Assembly: GCA_029777225.1 (NCBI GenBank)
Contig: JAKOSR010000036.1
Coordinates: 1 to 13,278, forward strand
Origin: Chloroflexota bacterium
Lineage (GTDB): Bacteria; Chloroflexota; Anaerolineae; Anaerolineales; Anaerolineaceae
Direction: 5' to 3'
DNA length: 13,278 nt
Shown: piece by piece, positions 7,425 to 13,278 of the stretch
Position numbering within the stretch: position 1 is the first letter of the stretch
Layout: the number at the start of each line of letters is the position of its first letter
Position numbers and translations under genes: made by a program
Notes under the pieces: model-generated
Told to the model about the DNA's origin: nothing
Seen by the model: the letters and a program-made list of their open reading frames with translations, nothing else
The model's database searches: none

Positions 7425-8396
7425 TTACCACCCCAAATGGGCTTGGCGCAACACAGTCGCTTCCAGGGGCAGCGAGCCCAAATCCAGCCTTTCCACCACC
7501 CGTTTACTGGAGTCTTCGTCTGGAACCTGCAGGCTCCGCGAGCTCGGGTCCATCCAAACCGGCCTCACCGTTAGCGCGCTCATCTCCGTGCCAACAAACC
7601 GAACCGTCACCAACGCCCCGTGTTGCGTCTCCCATCCCATCCACTGGTCCGTCAACAGGTTTCCCAAGCCATACATGGCCAGCATATGATGCTGCCCATC
7701 CGCGGCAGTCAGCCATTCCATCGGCTGTAGGAGGTGGGCGTGGTGCCCCCACAACACATCCACACCCGCATCCGCCAGGCCCTGGGCCACGTCCCGCTGC
7801 TCCTGGCTCACCTCGCCCACGTACTCCCCGCCCCAATGCAGCGAAACCACCAGGATGTCACACCACTTTCGCGCCTGTGTCGCCTGCTCAATCAGTATAG
7901 CCGGGTCCCAATCAGCCGCCAGCGCATTCGCGGCCAGCACGCCAATCTTACCCGCCGGCGTGTCCATGTAGAGCGGGTTGCTTGCCACGTCAACTGACCT
8001 GATTCCCTCCACGGCCAGTTCCTCCGTGCTTGCGTTGGCAAGCGCGCAGTCCTCCGCGTGGTTGTTGACGGTGTTCACAAGGCTCAGCCCGCCAGCGCGC
8101 AATTGCTCCGCCAGCCCCGCGTCAGCACACAGGTTGTAGGGGCCAGCCTCGTCAGACGGGTTGTTCAGCCCCAGTGGCGATTCCAAGTTGGCAAAAAATA
8201 GCGAATTCGCGTCGCTCACCGGTGCTTCCGCTGCCGCGAAGGCCCCCCATGGGTTGTCCATAAACAGGGCTTGACCATCCCGCGCCAGGATGATATCTCC
8301 CCCAAAAGTGATTTCGGTGGTTTCGACCGGCCGACAGCCAACCAGCAGGAGGAGCGCGGCAAGCGCTCCTCCCATCCACTTGTTTTTCAACCTCAT
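7425..8396 (-). CDS. CapA family (PGA_cap) lipoprotein
   Basis: A 323-residue predicted lipoprotein of the CapA/PgsA family, which has a calcineurin-like metallophosphatase fold. The N-terminus has a hydrophobic signal ending in the lipobox LVGC, with Cys21 as the lipidation site. Family motifs appear in order: FGGD (Asp34), ANLESP (69-74), NTVNNHAED (108-116), VSLHWGGEYV (184-193), GHHAHLLQP (217-225) and YGLGNLL (242-248). These are the expected metal or active-site loops. CapA proteins were named for poly-gamma-glutamate capsule export or anchoring, but many members lie away from capB/capC, as here, and their reaction is unsettled. I therefore do not assign capsule synthesis. The ATG at 8396 overlaps the TGA of the DUF3160 gene (ATGA). 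An ATG at 8420 would add 8 residues before the signal. Last gene of the surface-protein operon. Confidence 0.9.
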   Translation of the reverse strand: MRLKNKWMGGALAALLLLVGCRPVETTEITFGGDIILARDGQALFMDNPWGAFAAAEAPVSDANSLFFANLESPLGLNNPSDEAGPYNLCADAGLAEQLRAGGLSLVNTVNNHAEDCALANASTEELAVEGIRSVDVASNPLYMDTPAGKIGVLAANALAADWDPAILIEQATQARKWCDILVVSLHWGGEYVGEVSQEQRDVAQGLADAGVDVLWGHHAHLLQPMEWLTAADGQHHMLAMYGLGNLLTDQWMGWETQHGALVTVRFVGTEMSALTVRPVWMDPSSRSLQVPDEDSSKRVVERLDLGSLPLEATVLRQAHLGW

Positions 8397-10654
8397 TTCA
8401 CGATGAACGTTTCGGTCCATTCGGGCTGGGCCGGCGCGGTGCCCGCTTCAAGCAAGCCACGCCAGGCCTCGTCCGTCATCCGCTCACTGGGCGGCACGAT
8501 GAACTCGTAATACGTGTAGACCATCCCCACCCCCACCCGGTAGGGTGCGTCTGGCAAAACCACGTAGATACGCGCCGGGTAGCCCACGCCTTCCTCCAGC
8601 ACGCGGTCAATCCCCGTGGCCACGTCCGCCACCACCGGCGATTTCTGGTCCTCAAGGTAGCTTTTGGCTCCAAGCTCACCGCCACTATCCGCCGACGCGA
8701 TAGTCATCATTTCGAGCCAGCCGCCAAAGTACTTGATCCGGTAGTAATCATCCTCGGTTATCGTCCCGCCGGTCAGTTCCCGCTGGGAGATATCCAGGAA
8801 GAACGCGATTTCATCCTGCAGGTTATTCAAGTTAACCTGCGTGTTCTGGTCCAGGATTCCCCGGCTGGAGAGCCCGGAGTAGGTCATTTCCACCAGGGCC
8901 AACAACCGCGCGTAAGCTTCCGGGTTGGGCTCCACGTAACCATGCGGTGGTGGTTCGCCCGGGCCTCCCCCCATCTCCGCCATCACCTGCTTGGCATACA
9001 GGATGGTATCGTGCTTCAGCTCGGTCCACGAGCTCAGTGCTGTCTGGAGGTCCTTACGCGCCCACGCGTCCGTTTGCATAAAGGCCGGATACGCAGCGTC
9101 TTTTTGAGCAAATACCGGCTGCAGCGCGTACAACCAGGACCAATACAGGTTCTGCGTCCACGAATCCAATCCCAGTTGCGCCACTTCCTGGCTCACCTTG
9201 GCCATCTGGGTCTCGTAGTTCTCGTACTTATCCTCGCCCATCTCGCGTAAAAGGTTCAGCGCGAGGTCCGACCCTTGTGCGGCAAAGAAGTCCAGCGCCT
9301 TGGGCAAGTCCCGCGGTTCGGAGATGGTCCCCACGTTGCGCCACATCACCTGGCCAAAGACGTATTGGTCAAGCGTGAAGCGCTGCCCCATAAAGCGGAA
9401 GCCCTGGGTCACATCATCCTGGTCCTGCCAAATCCAAACCCACATGGAGTTCACTTGTGGGGCCGGCAGTTCCCGGGCGGTGGCCAAAAATACCTGCAGC
9501 AGGTTGGGGTCAGCAAAGCTGGCCAAATCCGGGTTGGGCCCATAAACGGCATCCGATACCGCCCCATACTCGTAGATGCCCAGGTCGTCCGCCTTGCCAA
9601 CGATGAACACGGTCGGGTCGTAGATTCGCTGCCAAAGCACCAGCGCCGAAGTGCCTTGCGTGCTGACAGCCTGCCGCGCGGCCTGGGTAACCAGCAGCGC
9701 GCGTTGGATTTCCTGGGTATCCTTCAGCCGGAAAGTCAGCCTGCCGTACCACATCATCGCCCTAAAGTACATTTCAAGTTCCGGGCTGAGCGTGTAATGC
9801 CCGCGGGGGGTGTATTGCGAGTAGTCCTCAATCAGCACCAGGTCCGGGGCTTGCCCCTCATGCTGCCAAATTGGCGAGATGGCCGCCCCCGCCGCGCCAT
9901 TGATAAGCGCCACCTCGGCCGTCACAAGCTGGCTTGCTTCAGGTAAAATCGCGTCCCCGGTCTGCAACAGCGTCGCGGCCACGGAGAAATACGCCACGTT
10001 CCTGAGCGCTGCTTCTTCAAGCGGACCGCCCTTAAGCTGCTGGTACTGGGCTGTTGTGGCTGCCAGCATGGTTGTGGTCAGTTCCTTCAGCGTCGGGATG
10101 AAGAAGCTCCGTTCAAGGTCACGCAGCATCTTGTCAAACACCAGGTGGTACACATGGAAGATGGAGTCCGTGGTCACAAATACCGGGATGTCCGTGTAAC
10201 GCGTCACTTCATAACCCTGGTAAAACTCGGTGAATAGCTCATCCGTTGGGTATACAGGCGCGGCCACCACGAAACCATTGGCGCTCAGCGCCTGCTTTTG
10301 GCCTTCGGTCAGGTTGATGGGCTCGGGGATTTCCACCCCGTCCAAGTTCACCGGCAGGCTGTAACCGCCCAAAAACTCAGCGGGTAAGGAGACCTCGGCT
10401 TGCGAATACTTGGCGAAGTTTCCCTGGTAAACCTGGGACGCCTCCAGCGGAATGCCCGTGGCCGCCGTAGGTTCCTCGGTTGGGGTCTCGACAACCGGTG
10501 CTTCAGTGGGTATCTCAGCCGTGGGCGCTTCGGTCAGAACGGCCTCGGGTGGCACGGTCGGTGTGCTCTTCCTGACAACTGGCGTGCTGCACGAGAGCAC
10601 CATCATCACCAGGCAGGAAATCGTGATGAAAACTTTAATTCTTGAGTTGCGCAT
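8393..10654 (-). CDS. DUF3160 family lipoprotein
   Basis: A 753-residue predicted surface lipoprotein. Residues 1-21 form a signal peptide with the lipobox VLSC, Cys22 being the lipidation site. A Pro/Thr/Glu-rich low-complexity stalk (about 24-67, repeated TEAPT/PTEEPT units) then lifts the folded part away from the membrane. The rest, about 100-750, matches what I recall of DUF3160, a domain of unknown function common in Chloroflexota and some archaea. It shows the Tyr/Trp-rich helical character of that family, for example in the segments TDSIFHVYHLVFDKMLRDLE and YRIKYFGGWLEMM. No catalytic motif is evident, and I assign no function. The start has an excellent AAAGGAG site, which overlaps the stop of the upstream FG-GAP gene. 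The end overlaps the capA start by 4 bases. This gene and capA are GC-richer than the genes to their right. Confidence 0.82.
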   Translation of the reverse strand: MRNSRIKVFITISCLVMMVLSCSTPVVRKSTPTVPPEAVLTEAPTAEIPTEAPVVETPTEEPTAATGIPLEASQVYQGNFAKYSQAEVSLPAEFLGGYSLPVNLDGVEIPEPINLTEGQKQALSANGFVVAAPVYPTDELFTEFYQGYEVTRYTDIPVFVTTDSIFHVYHLVFDKMLRDLERSFFIPTLKELTTTMLAATTAQYQQLKGGPLEEAALRNVAYFSVAATLLQTGDAILPEASQLVTAEVALINGAAGAAISPIWQHEGQAPDLVLIEDYSQYTPRGHYTLSPELEMYFRAMMWYGRLTFRLKDTQEIQRALLVTQAARQAVSTQGTSALVLWQRIYDPTVFIVGKADDLGIYEYGAVSDAVYGPNPDLASFADPNLLQVFLATARELPAPQVNSMWVWIWQDQDDVTQGFRFMGQRFTLDQYVFGQVMWRNVGTISEPRDLPKALDFFAAQGSDLALNLLREMGEDKYENYETQMAKVSQEVAQLGLDSWTQNLYWSWLYALQPVFAQKDAAYPAFMQTDAWARKDLQTALSSWTELKHDTILYAKQVMAEMGGGPGEPPPHGYVEPNPEAYARLLALVEMTYSGLSSRGILDQNTQVNLNNLQDEIAFFLDISQRELTGGTITEDDYYRIKYFGGWLEMMTIASADSGGELGAKSYLEDQKSPVVADVATGIDRVLEEGVGYPARIYVVLPDAPYRVGVGMVYTYYEFIVPPSERMTDEAWRGLLEAGTAPAQPEWTETFIVK

Positions 10655-10658
10655 CTTA

Positions 10659-10665
10659 CTCCTTT
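10659..10665 (-). promoter_or_regulatory. Ribosome binding site of the DUF3160 gene
   Basis: AAAGGAG on the minus strand, 4 bases before the ATG at 10654. It overlaps the TAA of the FG-GAP gene (10664-10666), which suggests termination-reinitiation coupling. Confidence 0.75.
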
Positions 10666-11389
10666 ATCGGGTAATCAACCAAGTGTTGAAATCATCTGCA
10701 CCGATTTGTAGGTCCTGAAATGGGCCTTCAAGGCGGTCAATTAATGTGAAACCGAAACCTTGCCACCCCCAAACAGTCAGGGCGATGGCCTGGCCTGGTT
10801 TTTCATACGTACTCTCGAGGGCAGCCAGTTCCTGCCGGCCGTCATGGTCCAAATCTGCCAGGGTGAGGTTGAATAATGGCCGGATCATCGCGGAACCAGC
10901 CCACAGCTCCCGAAACGCGCCGCGCTGCCAGCCAACCAGGATAACCTGGCAGCTATTCCCCTGATCATCGTGGAATGTATCAATACGACCGCCGTAGGGC
11001 GTAAAGCGGTCCACCGGCCAGGGTTGAAAAGGTCTCCAGACCAACAGGATTACCTCATCCACCCTATCGCGGTTCAGATCACCAACTTGGGCTTCTGTGA
11101 CGCGCCACTCCGCGGGACTTTGCCAGAGAATCGCAGTTGAACAATTGGTGATTTGAACACTTTCCCCTGATAAATTCAGGCACTCCAGGGCACCATTTCC
11201 ATCCATATCTCCAGCCAACATCGGACCCTGGAAAACCTGATCCCCATTTACCTCGTGACCATCAAATGGTGCAATCTTTCCGTCCAGCAGTTGCCAATAC
11301 CTGGAATTATTGGCGGATATCAATATCAATCCCACCAGACTGAATACAATGATCAAAAACCTGTTATGCTGCGAATGGGTCGAAAACAT
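10664..11389 (-). CDS. Small membrane-anchored FG-GAP/integrin-alpha-like repeat protein
   Basis: A 241-residue protein. Residues 10-26 form a hydrophobic segment without a lipobox, probably an uncleaved anchor or signal, so the rest should face outward. Three Asp-rich loops resemble the calcium sites of FG-GAP/VCBS blades: DMDGNGALE (61-69), DLNRDRVDE (104-112) and DLDHDGRQE (179-187), each followed by a hydrophobic strand. Three loops are too few for a complete seven-bladed propeller. The protein may be a partial propeller, oligomerise, or contain degenerate blades. Function is unknown; ligand or carbohydrate binding would be typical but is not shown. The frame is open upstream to a TTG at 11506, but that extension disrupts the N-terminal signal. 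The ATG at 11389, with GGGAAA about 6 bases upstream, is preferred. The gene ends 9 bases before the DUF3160 start and is first in that operon. Confidence 0.75.
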   Translation of the reverse strand: MFSTHSQHNRFLIIVFSLVGLILISANNSRYWQLLDGKIAPFDGHEVNGDQVFQGPMLAGDMDGNGALECLNLSGESVQITNCSTAILWQSPAEWRVTEAQVGDLNRDRVDEVILLVWRPFQPWPVDRFTPYGGRIDTFHDDQGNSCQVILVGWQRGAFRELWAGSAMIRPLFNLTLADLDHDGRQELAALESTYEKPGQAIALTVWGWQGFGFTLIDRLEGPFQDLQIGADDFNTWLITR

Positions 11390-11533
11390 ACTACTTTTCC
11401 CAGATGCATTCTTCAAACACTTGAAATGGCTGAATCGGTAAAGAATAGACGTGATATGGGATAGACGAAGAAAACGATAACTCTGTTCCCGTCCTCCCGA
11501 AATCAAAGCCGTTAATTAATTTTCTTTCTGTAC

Positions 11534-11562
11534 ATTATAGACAAAAGAGGGGGTGAATCCAA
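11534..11562 (-). promoter_or_regulatory. Putative promoter of the FG-GAP/DUF3160/capA operon
   Basis: On the minus strand TTGGAT (11562-11557) and a perfect TATAAT (11539-11534) are separated by exactly 17 bases, within an AT-rich gap. Transcription would start near 11527, giving a leader of about 138 bases before the ATG at 11389. A GGGAGG motif near 11490 in this leader looks like a ribosome site, but no start codon follows it at a useful distance. Confidence 0.6.
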
Positions 11563-11578
11563 TAATAAATCTCACAAA

Positions 11579-12169
11579 CTATCGATGATTAACTTGAGTA
11601 ATTCTTGCCAGTTGTCTGAACGCGTTTGGAGGTTCTCTGAGGTCGATGTATTCCTTTATCTTCAGCGCGCACTCCTCAATACTCAGCAAAGATGTGTCCA
11701 CCACCAGATCGTAGATCATATCCTTATGGACAAGAGGGAATTGCGCCTCTGCCTGCCCCAATGTACGGTCTTTTCGGGCGAATTCCCGCTGGATCAAGAC
11801 TTCGAGAGGACACTGCACCCCCACAAAATATGCTGGTAATGGAGAGAACAGCCGGGCACATTCCTCCACCCATTCGGGTTCCACCATCACATGGTCCGCA
11901 ACAACATTCATTCCCTCAAGCGAAAGCAGCTGGATCACCTTGTGCATGGAAGAGAAGAGCCTGCTTCCCATCGCGCCGGATTCTGTCGCCAGACCCAACA
12001 CGTCATCCCAAAGCGGCCGATCCAGGTAACGTTTGGGCAACATCCAGATGAATTTGTCGATGCCGACGTTCAGGTATGGTTCCACTAACAAACCTTGCAG
12101 TTGGTTTAATATGCTGGTCTTGCCTGAGCTGGATGCCCCATTCAAGACAATCACTTTGCCGTATGGCAT
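11579..12169 (-). CDS. P-loop kinase of the chloramphenicol phosphotransferase family
   Basis: A 196-residue cytosolic P-loop kinase. The Walker A motif GASSSGKT (11-18) follows the beta strand KVIVLN. GIDKF places Asp38 where the Streptomyces chloramphenicol phosphotransferase has its proposed catalytic Asp37. The C-terminal part, FVGVQCPLEVLIQRE, then RKDRTLGQAE and DLVVDTS, follows the family pattern, including the Arg-rich lid. The best-known member phosphorylates the 3'-hydroxyl of chloramphenicol and gives self-resistance, but many homologues are uncharacterised small-molecule kinases. Resistance is therefore only a possibility. The ATG at 12169 has AGAGGA about 5 bases upstream. The gene sits 73 bases after rarA on the same strand, with no clear promoter or terminator between. 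Base composition is AT-richer than the neighbours (two sampled 60-base lines have 25 and 31 G+C), which could reflect transfer. Confidence 0.85.
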   Translation of the reverse strand: MPYGKVIVLNGASSSGKTSILNQLQGLLVEPYLNVGIDKFIWMLPKRYLDRPLWDDVLGLATESGAMGSRLFSSMHKVIQLLSLEGMNVVADHVMVEPEWVEECARLFSPLPAYFVGVQCPLEVLIQREFARKDRTLGQAEAQFPLVHKDMIYDLVVDTSLLSIEECALKIKEYIDLREPPNAFRQLARITQVNHR

Positions 12170-12242
12170 ATCTTCCTCTTTGAAGAGTACGATTTATCAG
12201 GTGTAGATGAATCAGTAAATACCAACGAAATCCGAGAACGCT

Positions 12243-13278
12243 CTACGAGTGGGTCTCACCATCTTCAGCAGTGTCTTTACCCAACGTTTTGGCTTGCGAG
12301 GATGCCAGCGCTTCCCGCAACTGGCGCAGCCTTTCAGCCACCTGCGCTTCATACCCCTGGTCGGAGGGATGGTAAAACTGCCTGCCAACCAGATTGTCCG
12401 GCAGGTACTGCTGCGGCGTCCAATGGCCAGGAAAGAGATGTGGGTACTGGTAGCCTTGCCCATGTCCAAAGCCTTTCGCGTCCCGGCTGGCATCCATCAA
12501 ATGAATGGGGACTGATCCAGCGCCGTTTTGGTTAATCTCTTCCTGGACTTCCCAAAAAGCACCCACCGAGTTGGATTTCGGTGCCGTTGCCAGGTAGATG
12601 ACCGCTTCCGCTATCGGATACCAGCCTTCAGGCATGCCGATGTACTCAAAATTCTGCGCGGCGGCATTGGCAACCAGGATAGCGTTGGGGTCAGCCATGC
12701 CGATATCCTCGCTCGCCAGGATAATCAGGCGCCGGAGCACGAAGCGCGGGTCCTCCCCTGCCAATAACATCTTGGTCATCCAGTACAAGGCGGCGTCCGG
12801 GTCGGAACCTCTGACGGATTTGATAAAGGCTGAAATCGTATCGTAGTGCTGGTCGTCCACCTTGTCGTAAAGCACCGCGCGTTTTTGAATGGATTCCTGG
12901 GCAACCTGCAGCGTGATATGGAGCGTGCCATCCTGGTCAGGGGTGGTTTCCACGGCCAGTTCAAGCGCGTTGAGCGCGTTGCGCGCGTCCCCGCCAGAGA
13001 TGCGCGCCAGGTGTTCCAGCGCGTCGTCGTCCACCAGGATATCGCGTTTGCCATATCCCTGTTCCGGGTCTTTCAACGCCCTGTTCAGAAGGGTGAGAAT
13101 GTCCTGCTCGCTCAATGGGCGCAGTTCAAAGATCCGGGAACGGGAAACGAGCGCCTTGATGACGTCAAAATATGGGTTTTGCGTGGTCGCGCCAATCAGC
13201 GTCACCATGCCGTTTTCCACGTGTGGAAGCAGCGCGTCCTGCTGGGCGCGATTCCAGCGGTGCACTTCATCAACAAAC
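12243..13278 (-). CDS. rarA: Replication-associated AAA+ ATPase RarA/MgsA, N-terminus outside the window
   Basis: The C-terminal 344 residues of a protein that is usually about 440 long; the gene runs off the window end, so Walker A is not visible. The visible part opens with the Walker B segment FVDEVHRWNRAQQDALLP and continues with the sensor-1 region LIGATTQNPYFDV and RSRIFELRPL. The lid GGDARNALNALE follows, then the MgsA-type C-terminal domain with SVRGSDPDAALYWM, LRRLIILASEDIGMADP, GYQYPHLFPGHW and QQYLPDNLVG. RarA is a tetrameric ATPase acting at stalled forks and linked to RecA and SSB. The pattern is diagnostic and separates it from RuvB and clamp loaders. The last 25 or so residues are hydrophilic and probably disordered. 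The chloramphenicol phosphotransferase-like gene follows on the same strand. An in-frame GTG at 13265 is internal, not a start. Confidence 0.95.
   Translation of the reverse strand, partial: FVDEVHRWNRAQQDALLPHVENGMVTLIGATTQNPYFDVIKALVSRSRIFELRPLSEQDILTLLNRALKDPEQGYGKRDILVDDDALEHLARISGGDARNALNALELAVETTPDQDGTLHITLQVAQESIQKRAVLYDKVDDQHYDTISAFIKSVRGSDPDAALYWMTKMLLAGEDPRFVLRRLIILASEDIGMADPNAILVANAAAQNFEYIGMPEGWYPIAEAVIYLATAPKSNSVGAFWEVQEEINQNGAGSVPIHLMDASRDAKGFGHGQGYQYPHLFPGHWTPQQYLPDNLVGRQFYHPSDQGYEAQVAERLRQLREALASSQAKTLGKDTAEDGETHS

Noticed and set aside
11390..11506. TTG start adding 39 residues to the FG-GAP-like protein
   Set aside because: It would bury the hydrophobic anchor well inside a basic N-terminus and has no ribosome site in front of it.
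12170..12242. Possible promoter for the chloramphenicol phosphotransferase-like gene
   Set aside because: GATAAA resembles a -10 box, but no -35 at acceptable spacing was found; co-transcription with rarA is equally likely.

Overview
The window looks like bacterial chromosome, probably from Chloroflexota (Anaerolineae-like). This is inferred from a DUF3160 lipoprotein, a very large GAF-rich hybrid histidine kinase next to a SpoIIE/PP2C response regulator, moderately high GC and ordinary TATAAT/AGGAG signals. No rRNA, tRNA, CRISPR array, insertion sequence or phage gene is visible, so the assignment is tentative. Coding density is high and no gene-free stretch exceeds 300 bases.

Layout from left to right. 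(1) 115-1098, plus strand: a monocistronic aldo/keto reductase with its own promoter and a clear intrinsic terminator. (2) 1355-7189, minus strand: a three-gene signalling operon read as hybrid histidine kinase, then a free-standing HPt protein, then a receiver-PP2C phosphatase. Stops, starts and ribosome sites are interlocked, and a TATAAT promoter and a structured leader lie upstream. Together the genes supply every step of a His-Asp-His-Asp phosphorelay ending in a Ser/Thr phosphatase. (3) 7425-11389, minus strand: a second coupled operon of three proteins predicted to act outside the membrane. These are a small membrane-anchored protein with FG-GAP-like Asp-rich loops, a large DUF3160 lipoprotein on a Pro/Thr-rich stalk, and a CapA-type metallophosphatase-fold lipoprotein. 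(4) 11579-12169, minus strand: a P-loop kinase of the chloramphenicol phosphotransferase family, in visibly AT-richer DNA. (5) 12243 to the window end, minus strand: the C-terminal three quarters of the replication-associated AAA+ ATPase RarA/MgsA, whose N-terminus lies outside.

The three perfect TATAAT hexamers I found by eye all lie in intergenic DNA upstream of transcription units (aldo/keto reductase, phosphorelay operon, surface-protein operon), which supports the operon boundaries. The best candidate for something undescribed is the FG-GAP/DUF3160/CapA trio. Its genes are spaced so tightly that co-translation is likely, all three products should sit at the cell surface, and the central protein has no known function. 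The adjacent phosphorelay is complete, but its input signal and downstream target cannot be read from this window.
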